NCBI GenBank assembly: GCA_004211695.1
Contig: SEEV01000044.1
Span: 1 to 32,877 of the forward strand
Length of the DNA stretch: 32,877 nucleotides
Direction: 5' to 3'
Source of the DNA: Rhodococcus sp. (in: high G+C Gram-positive bacteria)
GTDB lineage: Bacteria > Actinomycetota > Actinomycetes > Mycobacteriales > Mycobacteriaceae
Under the pieces are notes generated by a model. That model was given only the letters and a program-made list of their open reading frames with translations, was not told the DNA's origin and searched no databases. Numbering within the stretch: position 1 is the first letter of the stretch; the number at the start of each line of letters is the position of its first letter. Below are positions 7,720 to 16,700 of this stretch, piece by piece. The position numbers and the translations under genes were made by a program.

Positions 7720-8310
7720 GTGTCCGACAGAGCCGAGAACGCCGAGACCGTCGATGGTTCGCGTCTCCCCCGCGACCCCGCGCCCGCGCCCGGAATCAGC
7801 GCGGACGACTACCGCGCAGCCCTGCGCCGTCACCCGGCGGGCGTCACCATCGTGACCCTCGACGCGGGATCCGGCCCCGTCGGCTTCACCGCATCCTCGT
7901 TTTCGTCCGTGTCCCTGGACCCGCCGCTGGTGTCGTTCAACATCGCGAACAACTCGTCGAGCATCGAGGCGCTGCACTCAGCGGATTCGCTGGTGATCCA
8001 CCTTCTCGGGGAGCACCAGCAGCACCTGGCCCAGCGGTTCTCGCGCAGCGCCGACCAGCGGTTCTCCGACGAGTCGCTCTGGGCGCGGCTCGACACCAAC
8101 GAACCGGTCCTCCACGGAACTCCCAGCTGGTTGCGAGTCGTCGTGGACCAGTTGATTCCCGTCGGCGATCACACTCTCGTGATCGGACTCGTCACTCGCG
8201 TCCATGCCGACGCGGAAGACGATTCCGCGTCCGCGCCCCTGCTCTACCACGAGGGCCGGTACTACCGGCCCACTCCGCTGGGTTCGGCGAAGAACGGTCT
8301 GACCGGCTAG
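7720..8310 (+). CDS. Flavin reductase-like domain protein
   Basis: A 196-aa protein of the flavin reductase/HpaC-like split-barrel family. Characteristic segments are [33 protein letters not shown] (FMN/FAD contact), [15 protein letters not shown], and a C-terminal [11 protein letters not shown]. Such enzymes use NAD(P)H to reduce free FMN or FAD for a partner monooxygenase. The GTG at 7720 has GGAGA upstream. The gene is convergent with the shortened luciferase-like gene, and both end in TAG inside a shared CTAG at 8307-8310. The pairing with a luciferase-like protein beside a SAM-riboswitch gene suggests a flavin-dependent sulfur or thioether oxidation context, which is inference. Confidence 0.88.
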   Translation: MSDRAENAETVDGSRLPRDPAPAPGISADDYRAALRRHPAGVTIVTLDAGSGPVGFTASSFSSVSLDPPLVSFNIANNSSSIEALHSADSLVIHLLGEHQQHLAQRFSRSADQRFSDESLWARLDTNEPVLHGTPSWLRVVVDQLIPVGDHTLVIGLVTRVHADAEDDSASAPLLYHEGRYYRPTPLGSAKNGLTG

Positions 8311-8933
8311 GAGGCGAGCACCCGCTCGCGGCTGGGCAGGTCGAAGCGGCGCAGCGCTTCGTCGACGGCGTCGGCCGAGGTGACGAGGCCTCGCTCCTCC
8401 AGCCACGGAAGGGTGCCGTCGACGAGCTGTTCCAGAACCCTGGGCAGCGACAGCGGCAGGAGCGTCACTCCGTCGGCGACACCAGCCGCCTGGATGTCGG
8501 CGATGAGCCCAGCGAGCCCGGCCGGAGTTCCGATGTACTGCAAGGACACTGGCACACGCGGGGTCTCCAGCGCACTGTCGAGGAGCGCCAACTCCTTGCG
8601 CGCGGCACGGGCCTCGGCGGCGATGAGCACCTCGAGGTCCACCAGCACGGTGACGCTGTCCGGGTCACGGCCGTCCGCGACGATTTCGGCGCGGATCCGT
8701 GCGCGTTCCTGCTGCGCCTCACGCAGATCGGAGGCCCGGATCCGGACGACGTTCGGCGGGAAGGACGTGAGGTCGAGCTGATCCGTCGAGTCGGCGGTCA
8801 GGTCCACCCAGTAGTCGGCACCGTTGATCGGACGCGTACCCGCGGCGCCCTCGGCCGCCGGGTGGTGGCCCGATCCGGTCAGCTCGACGGCGACGCGAAG
8901 GGGACGGGAAACGAAGGCATTGTCTCGAGACAT
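8307..8933 (-). CDS. Shortened luciferase-like monooxygenase (LLM) homologue
   Basis: A 208-aa protein that looks like an LLM-class flavin enzyme with its middle removed. The N-terminus ([19 protein letters not shown]) resembles the first strand of the family. The C-terminus ([18 protein letters not shown], then [20 protein letters not shown]) resembles the closing section of NtaA/SnaA/DszA-type enzymes, which are usually 350-450 aa. Half the TIM barrel is missing, so catalysis is doubtful and a regulatory or binding role is possible. The ATG at 8933 has GAGGA upstream. It lies 146 bp downstream of the riboswitch-controlled aminotransferase gene on the same strand and may share its transcript. 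Confidence 0.7.
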   Translation of the reverse strand: MSRDNAFVSRPLRVAVELTGSGHHPAAEGAAGTRPINGADYWVDLTADSTDQLDLTSFPPNVVRIRASDLREAQQERARIRAEIVADGRDPDSVTVLVDLEVLIAAEARAARKELALLDSALETPRVPVSLQYIGTPAGLAGLIADIQAAGVADGVTLLPLSLPRVLEQLVDGTLPWLEERGLVTSADAVDEALRRFDLPSRERVLAS

Positions 8934-9079
8934 TGGGGTTCCTCGGGAATGACGTGTGAATGAAACGGAGCTGGAAGAACGGTCAGCTCGAACACATACC
9001 CGAGGCGGTTCGGCACAGATCGACATGCCGACGGCACCAGTGAGCAATCATTGTGCTCCCAGCCTGCGATGCCATGCGC

Positions 9080-10378
9080 TCATACTAGCGCGTCCCGCGA
9101 AAAACGCGTCTCCGGCACCGGATTCCACTGGCCGCTCTCCTTGGCGTAGGCCCAGTTCCGGCGTCCCGCCACCAGGGTGTGCACGGCCTCGACCAGCCGG
9201 TCCACGTCTTCGGAGCAGCTGCCGAGCCCGACACTCACCCGGACGGCACCGTCGGGCCGGCCGAGGCGCGCGAGCAGCGGATGGGCGCAGAAGCGTCCGT
9301 CGCGAACCCCGATGCCGTGTTCGGCGGACAGATAGGCGGCGATCTCCCCCGGCTCGAAGCCGTCGATCGTGAACGTCACGATCCCGACCGTGTCGGGGGC
9401 GTCCGACCACAGCCGCAGGAAGTCCAGGCCGTCGACGGAGCCGAGTCCGTCCAGGAGCCGGGCGGTGAGGGCCGACTCGTGTTCGGCCACGGCTCCGAAG
9501 TCCAGCTCGGACAGCGCGTCGCACGCGGCGGCGAGGGCCGCCGCACCGAGCACGTTGGGGCTGCCTGCCTCGTGCCGGGCAGGGGCGGGCGCCCACTGGG
9601 TGGATTCGACGGTCACGTTTCGCACCGCTCCGCCACCCGCGAGGTAGGGATCGGCGGCGTCGAGCCAGTCCCGGCGGCCCACCAGCACTCCGGCGCCGAA
9701 GGGGGCGTACAGCTTGTGCCCGGAGAACGCGAGGTAGTCGACACCGCACTCCGCGAGGTCGATGCGGCGATGCGGTGCGAGTTGCGCGGCATCGACGAGA
9801 ATCCGTGCGCCGCAACGATGCGCCACGTCGGCGAGGGCCGCGATCGGCAGCACCTCACCGGTGACGTTGGACGCACCCGTCACCGCGAGCAGTGCGGTGG
9901 GCTTGGAGCACAGTTCGGCGACGAGGAGCCGCACGGCCTCGGCCAGCGTGTCCGCAGCCCTCACGACGCGAGAGTTCTTCCAGGGCAGCAGATTCGCGTG
10001 GTGCTCGATGTCGAGGACGACGGTGCTGCCGGGGACGCAGCCGGCGAGCAGATTCAGCGAGTCGGTCGTGTTCCGGGTGAACACCACCACCTGGTCGTCG
10101 TCCGCACCGACGAACCGGGCAACCGAGTCGCGGGCCTTCTCGTAGCAGTCGGTCGAGATCCGCGACGCGTAGCCGGCGCCGCGGTGCACGCTCGAATAGG
10201 TGGGCAGCAGGGCCCCGATGCGGTCGGTCACCTGCGCCAACGCCGGGGCGCTGGCCGCGTAGTCGAAGTTGACGTAGGTGCAATCGCCACCCTGAACCAG
10301 CGGAACCCGCAGGTCGGAGCCCGAAACCTGGGCCAGCGGGGCAACACACGCGTCAGCGGTCAATACAGCAGTCATCAC
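9080..10378 (-). CDS. Class-V aminotransferase/cysteine desulfurase-like PLP enzyme
   Basis: A 432-aa fold-type I PLP enzyme of the NifS/SufS/CsdA group. The N-terminus has VNFDYAASAPAL. The pocket has EHHANLLPW (His), ILVDAAQLAPH (Asp196) and FSGHKLYAPFG with the PLP lysine at about K222. A cysteine is kept in the loop VRDGRFCAHPLL, as in SufS-type desulfurases. It would remove sulfur from cysteine or a related thiol, or cleave a C-S bond. The GTG at 10378 is followed at once by ATG; GAGGG lies upstream, and either codon may be used. The leader is a SAM-IV riboswitch, so expression should fall when S-adenosylmethionine is plentiful. This ties the enzyme to methionine/SAM sulfur supply rather than general Fe-S assembly. 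Confidence 0.88.
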   Translation of the reverse strand: MMTAVLTADACVAPLAQVSGSDLRVPLVQGGDCTYVNFDYAASAPALAQVTDRIGALLPTYSSVHRGAGYASRISTDCYEKARDSVARFVGADDDQVVVFTRNTTDSLNLLAGCVPGSTVVLDIEHHANLLPWKNSRVVRAADTLAEAVRLLVAELCSKPTALLAVTGASNVTGEVLPIAALADVAHRCGARILVDAAQLAPHRRIDLAECGVDYLAFSGHKLYAPFGAGVLVGRRDWLDAADPYLAGGGAVRNVTVESTQWAPAPARHEAGSPNVLGAAALAAACDALSELDFGAVAEHESALTARLLDGLGSVDGLDFLRLWSDAPDTVGIVTFTIDGFEPGEIAAYLSAEHGIGVRDGRFCAHPLLARLGRPDGAVRVSVGLGSCSEDVDRLVEAVHTLVAGRRNWAYAKESGQWNPVPETRFSRDALV

Positions 10379-10424
10379 GACATCCCTCGTAGTCAGGGAC
10401 TCGTCGCAGGGTCGATGCCCTCTC

Positions 10425-10542
10425 GGAGTCCGCGCTTGCCGGGTTCGGTGTGAACCTCAGCCTGGTCGTCACCCGGAGCACCCCGCCGCGGTGGAGGGTT
10501 GCCGACCAGCTAGCCGGGGCTTGACGCTGGTACTCGTGACCT
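10425..10542 (-). promoter_or_regulatory. SAM-IV riboswitch
   Basis: Read on the minus strand from 10542, the leader begins GTCACGAGTACCAGCGTCAA, continues with GCCCCGGCTAGCTGGTCGGC and AACCCTCCACCGCGGCGGGG, then TGCTCCGGGTGACGACCAGG. This order of conserved blocks (CAGCGUCAAGCCCCGGC, CUGG-CGGCAACCCUCC, CGCGGxGGGGUGC, GGGUGA-GACCAGG) is the SAM-IV aptamer pattern known from Actinomycetales. The 3' boundary is approximate. It lies between a good promoter and the desulfurase gene, about 50-60 nt before the start, so it probably hides the ribosome site or terminates transcription when SAM binds. The switching mechanism is not resolved here. Confidence 0.9.
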
Positions 10543-10549
10543 GTTTCGA

Positions 10550-10578
10550 AGATTGCAGGATCGGCGCGCAGTTGTCAA
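10550..10578 (-). promoter_or_regulatory. Promoter of the SAM-IV transcript
   Basis: On the minus strand a perfect -35 TTGACA (10578-10573) is followed by a 17-bp spacer and the -10 CAATCT (10555-10550). Transcription should begin about seven bases later, at the 5' edge of the aptamer. Confidence 0.75.
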
Positions 10579-10633
10579 CCCGAAAGCTGTCGACCCGAAA
10601 CCCGGGAGGGCGGGATCGGGTCGAGATCTCGCG

Positions 10634-11320
10634 TCAGTGGGGTGTCACCCCGAGGAGGGGGGCGAGCTGATTCGCAATGGGGTTGAGGTCCAGCCTGTTC
10701 GGGTCCTTCTTGGGTTCGGAGTTCCACGGCTGAACGGTGGCGGGTCTCCGAACGCGATCCGGTTCGCACTGCGCCTGCCCTCGTAGCCGACGGTGCACGA
10801 GGGGGGTTCGTCTCGGCCACCAGGCCCAGGTGAACGGTTCCGTCGTCGGGTGCGATGATCGACGACGCCGCCGCCACCCCCGGCAGATACACGAACAGCG
10901 TCTGCAGGGCTGTGGCCCGCAGACGAGATCGCCTTCGCGGCGGCGGACAGGTGGGCGAAGTTCGCGGTGGTTCCCGGCCCGATCTCCGAGACGAGCTGTC
11001 CCAGTTGCCCACTCGCCGAGTTCCCGTTGTCGATCAGCTGCCGTACGTCCGGGTCACTGCTGCGCAGCCGACCCGCGAGCGAGTCCAGGTCGGCACTGAA
11101 ATCCTCCATTGCCGAGGGATGTTCGGACTGCGCGTCCAGCATGGTGCGACTGTCGCGCACCAAAGCCAATGTCCGGTCGAGTGATTCGGTACCCGACGCC
11201 GACAGCCCGGACAACGAGTCGGCCAGCGACCAGCACGTACCGGCCGGGGCCTCCGCGACCAGGTCGGCGACGTACGAGTCGGCGCCGCCGTCGAAGCGCC
11301 CACCGAGATCGTGGCCGTCG
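10634..11320 (-). pseudogene. Decayed Mce-family protein gene, 5'-truncated with three frameshifts
   Basis: Pieces of one Mce (mammalian cell entry) lipid-transfer protein are spread over three frames in the right order. First comes the alpha-helical region with VRQLIDNGNSASGQLGQL. Then, after a shift near 10920, LFVYLPGVAAASSI and DDGTVHLGLVAETNPP. After another shift in the G6 run at 10801-10806 comes PPSCTVGYEGRRSANRI. After a third shift near 10740 comes the tail KKDPNRLDLNPIANQLAPLL, with its stop at 10634-10636. The N-terminal membrane anchor and Mce domain are missing. Intact relatives are envelope-anchored subunits of lipid or sterol importers encoded in operons of six mce genes. None of those neighbours is here, so this is a solitary relic. 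Confidence 0.85.
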
Positions 11321-11356
11321 CACTGTTCGGTCACGGCACGGTGGTCGCGCCACGGC

Positions 11357-11602
11357 ATGCTCACCCCGACGGTCCTGCGCGACGACGACGGCTGGGTCGA
11401 CTACAGCTACATCAACCATCTCGTCGTCAACGGCGGCGTCATCGCGTGGGGCTTCGACGCCCCCCACGATTCCCTCGCCCGCGACATCCTGTCGAGTGTC
11501 TACCCCGGCCGCCGCGTCGTCACGGTGGATGCGCGGCAGATCTTCGCCGGGGGCGGCGGCATCCACTGCATCACCCAGCACCAGCCGCGCGGGCGGATCT
11601 AG
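11357..11602 (+). pseudogene. Agmatine deiminase/peptidylarginine deiminase family, C-terminal remnant
   Basis: About 80 codons match the end of bacterial agmatine deiminase-type enzymes. YSYINHLVVNGGVIAWGF corresponds to the N-(F/Y)-(L/Y)-(V/I)-VNGGVI segment. FPGR-type and VDARQIFAGGGGIHCITQ correspond to the final block with the catalytic cysteine. The stop at 11600-11602 is in the usual place. Roughly the first 250-270 codons, with the other catalytic residues, are absent, so no activity is expected. The cut end faces the cut end of the mce relic about 36 bp away. The tail overlaps the 3' end of the sigma factor gene by 32 bp. Confidence 0.85.
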
Positions 11603-12833
11603 GGCACTTGTTCTCCGGGTCCACTTCCGCAAGCCTCCTCGCGAGGAAACGGCGGGTCGGTTCGTTCGCCGCCAGCCCGATCGCGGCGCGGTACTCCACC
11701 GTCGACTCGGCGGTCCGGCCTGCCCTGCGCAACAGATCGGCACGGGTGGCGTGCAGGGTGTGCGTCCGCGCCAGTCTCGGGTTGCCGGCGAGCGCGTCCA
11801 ACTCCGCGAGACCGGCGTCGGGGCCGTCTCGGAATCCTACCGCGACAGCGCGGTTGAGGCGGACCGCGGGCGAGTCACCGTACAGACCGAGTTCGTCGTA
11901 TCCGGCGACGACGGCGTCCCAATCGGTGGCCGCCCACCTCGGTGCGGTCGCGTGGGCGGACGCGATCGCGGCCTGCGCGCCGTAGGGCCCGCCGCCCCTG
12001 CGCCGCGCGGCCCGGATGCAGACGACCCCCTCGGCGATCTTCGTCCGGTCCCACCGCCGACGGTCCTGGTGCTCGAGGGAGACGAGATCGCCGACGTCGT
12101 CGGTGCGCTGGGCGCGCCTGCTGTCGTGGAACAGCATGAGCGCCATCAGCCCCCACGCCTCCCCCTCGTCCGGCATCAGCTCGCACAGCAGCCGGCCGAG
12201 CCGCAGCGCCTCGTCGCAGAGTTCGTCCCGGATCGCGGTGTCGCCGGCCGTGGCCGAGTAACCCTCGGTGAACACCAGGTAGATGCAGGCGAGCACCTGC
12301 GGGGTGCGCTCGGGCAGCAGATGGTCGGGCGGAACCCGGAACGGGATACCGGCTGTCCGGATCTTCGACTTGGCGCGGGTCAGTCGCTGGGACACGGTCG
12401 GTTCCGGGGCGAGCAGCAACCGGGCGATCTCCGCGGGCCGCAGTCCGGCCACCAGCCGGAGAGTCAACGCGACCTGCGACTCCGGGGACAGCGCGGGGTG
12501 GCAGCACGTGAACATGAGCCGCAACTGGTCGTCACGCACCGGCCACACCTCTTCCACGTCCGGAGGCGGAACGAGCCGCGCCGCATCGTGCTCCTTGTCG
12601 CCTCGCAACGACTCCCGGCGCAACCGGTCCAGCGCCCGGTTGCGGGCAACGGTCGTGATCCAGGCCCCCGGGTTCCTCGGCAGACCTGAATCCGGCCAGC
12701 TGCGGATCGCCTCGGCGAACGCGTCCTGCACCGCATCTTCCGCGAGGGACAGGTCGCCGACCATCCGTGCCACGGTGGCCAGCGCCCTGCCGGATTCCTC
12801 CCGGAAGATGCGGCTCAGAGTGTCGCCGTCCAT
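11571..12833 (-). CDS. ECF42-type RNA polymerase sigma factor with C-terminal TPR-like extension
   Basis: A 420-aa extracytoplasmic-function sigma factor. Sigma2 has LAEDAVQDAFAEAIRSWP and WITTVARNRALDRLRRES. Sigma4 has LRPAEIARLLLAPEPTVSQR then LTRAKSKIR. Beyond these lies an extension of about 230 residues (from RVPPDHLLPERTPQVLACIY) that carries TPR-like helices. This extension and the adjacent YCII (DGPF) gene are the hallmarks of the ECF42 group, which lacks a classical anti-sigma factor. ATG 12833 overlaps the TGA of the YCII gene (TGATG), implying translational coupling. The signal is unknown; ECF42 members have been linked to antibiotic and oxidative stress. The last codons run into the deiminase remnant, so the original 3' end may have been altered. 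Confidence 0.93.
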   Translation of the reverse strand: MDGDTLSRIFREESGRALATVARMVGDLSLAEDAVQDAFAEAIRSWPDSGLPRNPGAWITTVARNRALDRLRRESLRGDKEHDAARLVPPPDVEEVWPVRDDQLRLMFTCCHPALSPESQVALTLRLVAGLRPAEIARLLLAPEPTVSQRLTRAKSKIRTAGIPFRVPPDHLLPERTPQVLACIYLVFTEGYSATAGDTAIRDELCDEALRLGRLLCELMPDEGEAWGLMALMLFHDSRRAQRTDDVGDLVSLEHQDRRRWDRTKIAEGVVCIRAARRRGGGPYGAQAAIASAHATAPRWAATDWDAVVAGYDELGLYGDSPAVRLNRAVAVGFRDGPDAGLAELDALAGNPRLARTHTLHATRADLLRRAGRTAESTVEYRAAIGLAANEPTRRFLARRLAEVDPENKCPRSARAAGAG

Positions 12834-13543
12834 CACTCGGCGTCGGCGACGATCTGCCGGAGTTCGATGCAGCCTTTCGGCGACACCGGGATCTTCGCCG
12901 CCAACGCGATCGCACTCTCGCGGTCGCCGGCGGCCAGCACGTACAGACCGTTCGCGACCTCCGCGGTCTCGGCGAAGGGCCCGTCGGTGAGCAGAAGTTC
13001 CCCGTCCCGGACGCGGATCGTCGTCGCGGAGTCCGGCGTGTACAGGGCTCCGCCGCCGCGGACCGCAGTCCCGGCGAGGCGACCGAACTTCTCGTGCTCG
13101 GCCATTCCCTCGTCCCACTCGGGTGTGCCCGGCGACACCGCCGCCGCCACCGGTTCGCGGAGCAGCGCCATCCAGCAGCCCCTCTGATCGGTCACGGGCA
13201 TCCACTCGAACATCGGCCACAGTTCGACGGACCCCTCGGAGGCCTCGGGGATGTGCCGCGCGATCTCCAGCACCTCGTCGAGGTCCGTTCCCTGGAGGAC
13301 GTAGAAACCGCCGATCACCTCCGCCGTCTCCGCGAACGGGCCGTCCGTGATCAGCGCACGCCCGTCCTCGTTCCTGATGGTCGCCGCCTCGGTGCTGGGA
13401 TACAGGGCCCCGCCGCCGACGAGCGCGGCGCCGGCGCCCTCCCAGAACGCCTGGTGGCGCCCCAGTGCAGCGGCGAACTCTGGGCTGTCCGGACCCCATT
13501 CGGTGGCGTTCTTCTCGCCCGCCAGCAATGCCAGGTAGTACAT
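12833..13543 (-). CDS. YCII-related (DGPF) double-domain protein, ECF42 partner
   Basis: A 236-aa protein made of two tandem YCII domains. The signature TDGPFAETAEV occurs twice, at about 66-76 and 186-196, exactly 120 residues apart, each followed by G-(F/L)-YVL. The two halves also share GGGALY at 43-48 and 163-168, so the gene arose by internal duplication. DGPF proteins are the conserved partners of ECF42 sigma factors; whether they act as targets, sensors or enzymes is not settled. ATG 13543 has GGAAGGA upstream. It is the first gene of a two-gene unit with the sigma factor and has an ECF42-like promoter 50 bp upstream. Confidence 0.92.
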   Translation of the reverse strand: MYYLALLAGEKNATEWGPDSPEFAAALGRHQAFWEGAGAALVGGGALYPSTEAATIRNEDGRALITDGPFAETAEVIGGFYVLQGTDLDEVLEIARHIPEASEGSVELWPMFEWMPVTDQRGCWMALLREPVAAAVSPGTPEWDEGMAEHEKFGRLAGTAVRGGGALYTPDSATTIRVRDGELLLTDGPFAETAEVANGLYVLAAGDRESAIALAAKIPVSPKGCIELRQIVADAE

Positions 13544-13593
13544 GACGTCATCCTTCCGCGATTCGAAGGAACTCGGGTGCTCCTTCTGACCAG

Positions 13594-13622
13594 ACGACGA
13601 AGAAGTCGGCGGAACTTCGACA
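13594..13622 (-). promoter_or_regulatory. Candidate ECF42 self-recognised promoter
   Basis: On the minus strand TGTCGA (13622-13617), a 17-bp spacer, then CGTCGT (13599-13594). This fits the TGTCGA -35 and CG(A/T)C-type -10 that I recall for ECF42 promoters upstream of DGPF genes. It ends about 50 bp before the YCII ATG. Confidence 0.6.
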
Positions 13623-13760
13623 TGCGCTGAGAAACCTGCGAACTACGGGTGAAGAATGGTCGAAGAAGCCCTCCGCACACCCAACTGTTCACCATCTGGT
13701 CACTTGATCGTGAGATAACGAGCCGTACGCACCACCACCGCTCAGAGAAGGAATCCTGGA

Positions 13761-16700
13761 TTGTCTCTCCAGTCGCCGACGGATTCGGACCTGTCGCTCC
13801 GTATCCCCCGGGAATTCCTCCGCCGCGAATTCGCGCCGGCGCCGCGCACCCTCGTCGACATCCTGGTCGCCACCGCCGAGGCGAACCCCGAAGCCCCGGC
13901 GATCGACGACGGCACGACGTCGCTGACGTACCGCGAACTGCTCGAGGAGATCTGGCAGACCGCCGAGGTCCTCGCCGAATCGGGCGTCGGGGCAGGCGAT
14001 CGTGTCGGTATCCGCATGCCGTCGGGGTCCTGCTCGTTGTATGTCGCGATCCTGGCGACGCTCGCCGTCGGCGCCGCGTACGTGCCGGTCGACGCGGACG
14101 ATCCCGAGGAACGCGCCGAACTCGTGTTCGGTGAGGCGCAGGTGCGGTGCGTGGTCACCGGCACCGGCATCTCCGTGGGCACCGCACCGGACAGGGAAGA
14201 GTCGCCGAGGGCCCGTCCGCCGACCGTCGACGACGACGCCTGGATCATCTTCACCTCCGGGTCCACCGGCACCCCCAAGGGCGTGGCCGTGAACCATCGC
14301 AACGCAGCGGCATTCGTCGACGCCGAAGCCCGGATGTTCCTGCAGGAAGACCCGATCCGGCCCGGAGACCGAGTGCTGGCCGGACTGTCGGTGGCGTTCG
14401 ACGCGTCCTGCGAGGAGATGTGGCTCGCGTGGCGTCACGGTGCCTGCCTCGTTCCCGCGCCCCGGTCCCTGGTGCGCAGCGGTATGGACCTCGGACCGTG
14501 GCTCGTCGCACGCGACGTCAGCATCGTCTCGACGGTGCCGACCCTGGCATCGCTGTGGCCTGCCGAGGCCCTCGAGGCCGTGCGCCTGCTGATCTTCGGC
14601 GGCGAGGCCTGCCCACCCGAACTGGCGGAGCGGCTCGCCGTCGACGGTCGCGAGGTGTGGAACACGTACGGGCCCACCGAAGCGACGGTCGTGGCCTGCG
14701 GCGCGCTGATGGACGCCAAAAGTCCGGTCAGCATCGGCCTCCCGCTGGACGGCTGGGATCTCGCCGTGGTCGACGCGGCCGGGGAACCCGTCCCCGAGGG
14801 CGAGGTGGGCGAACTGGTGATCGGCGGTGTCGGCCTGGCCCGGTACCTCGACCCGGCGAAGGACGCCGAGAAGTACGCCCCGATGCCGACGCTCGGCTGG
14901 GATCGCGCCTACCGCAGCGGCGACCTCGTCCGCCTCGACCGCAGCGGACTCCTATTCCAGGGACGCGCGGACGATCAGGTGAAACTCGGCGGCAGGCGGA
15001 TCGAACTGGGCGAGGTCGACAACGCCCTGCAGAACCTTCCCGGCGTCGGCGGCGCAGCCGCGGCCGTACGCAGGACGGGTGCCGGTCACCAGGTCCTCGT
15101 CGGCTACCTGGCCAGTACCAACCCCGACTTCGACCTCAAGGCGGCGCACGCCGCGCTCACCGAGCAACTCCCGGCGGCGCTGGTTCCCCGGCTGGTGCTG
15201 GTAGACGAACTCCCCACCCGAACGTCGGGGAAGGTCGACCGCAACGCCCTCCCCTGGCCTCCGCCGGGTGTCGACGACGCCGCGGAGAAATTGGGTCTCG
15301 AGGGCACGCAGGCGTGGGTCGCCGGGTTGTGGGCGTCGATTCTCGGCGCCGAGATCACGGGGTCCGACGACGACTTCTTCGAACTCGGCGGCGGATCCCT
15401 GTCCGCCGCCCAGCTGGTCACGGCGCTGCGCGAACGGTTCCCCGAAGTCACGGTCGCGCAACTCTACGACCATCCGCGGCTCGGTTCACTCGCCGAATAT
15501 CTCGACGAGCTGGCGCCGATCGACGCCGCCGAACCCCGCGACGTCACCCCGACTCCGCGTCGAAGCCAGCTCGCCCAAATTGCGGCGACCGTTCCGCTCA
15601 CCACCCTCACCGGTCTGCAGTGGGTTACGTGGCTGGCGATCGCGAACAACGTCTTCTCGTGGTTCACGGTCGTGCCGTGGGCGCCGACGGTGTCGTGGTG
15701 GTGGATTCTGCTCGCCTTCTTCGCGTTCATCAGCCCGGTCGGCCGGATGGCGATCTCCGTGATCGGCTCGCGGATCCTGCTGCGCGGACTCGAGCCGGGA
15801 ACGTATCCCCGAGGGGGCAGCGAACACGTGCGACTGTGGGTGGCACTGCGCCTCACCGAGGCCAGCGGCGCCGCGAACCTGTCCGGCGCGCCGTGGATGC
15901 TCTACTACGCGCGGGCGCTCGGCGCCACGGTCGGCAAGGGCGTAGACCTGCACACGCTGCCGCCGGTCACCGGCATGCTCGAACTCGGCGACGGCTGCTC
16001 GGTCGAACCCGAGGTCGACCTGTCCGGGCACTGGGTCGACGGCGACGTCGTCCACATCGGCGGGATCAAGATCGGTCCCGGCGCCTCGGTGGGTGCGCGA
16101 TCGACACTGCTGCCCGGCGCCACCATCGGGCGTAACGCCGAAGTCGAGGCCGGTTCTGCCGTGTTCGGACGCGTCAAGGCCAATCAGCACTGGGCCGGTT
16201 CACCCGCGGTCAAGGTGGGAAAGGCCGTCCACCCGTGGCCGGAGGAGACGCCGCGGCGCGCGTCGTACTGGGTTCCCGTGTTCGGTGCGACGTCGATGCT
16301 CATCGCCGGGCTGCCGATCTTCGCGCTCGTCGCCGGAATCGTGGTGATCGGGTGGTGGATCCGCGAAGCAGGCACGCTCGGGTCCGCAGTACTGCAGTCC
16401 GTGGTGATCCTGCCCGTCGCGACGCTCGTCAGCCTCGCCGTGTTCGCCGTCCTCACGGTCGTGTCCGTCCGACTGCTGTCCATCGGACTGCACGAGGGGT
16501 ATCACCCGGTGCGCAGTCGCATCGGCTGGCAGGTGTGGGCCATCGAACGACTGATGGACTCCGCCCGCACCTTCCTGTTCCCGCTGTACGCGAGCCTGCT
16601 GACCCCGGGATGGCTGCGGTTGCTTGGCGCCCGGATCGGCAAGAACGTGGAAGCGTCGACCGTCCTCATGCTCCCGAAGTTCACCACCGTGGCCGACGGC

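Noticed and set aside
8934-9047. Earlier start for the shortened luciferase-like protein at 9047
   Set aside because: The extra residues show no family match, and ATG 8933 has a clear GAGGA ribosome site.
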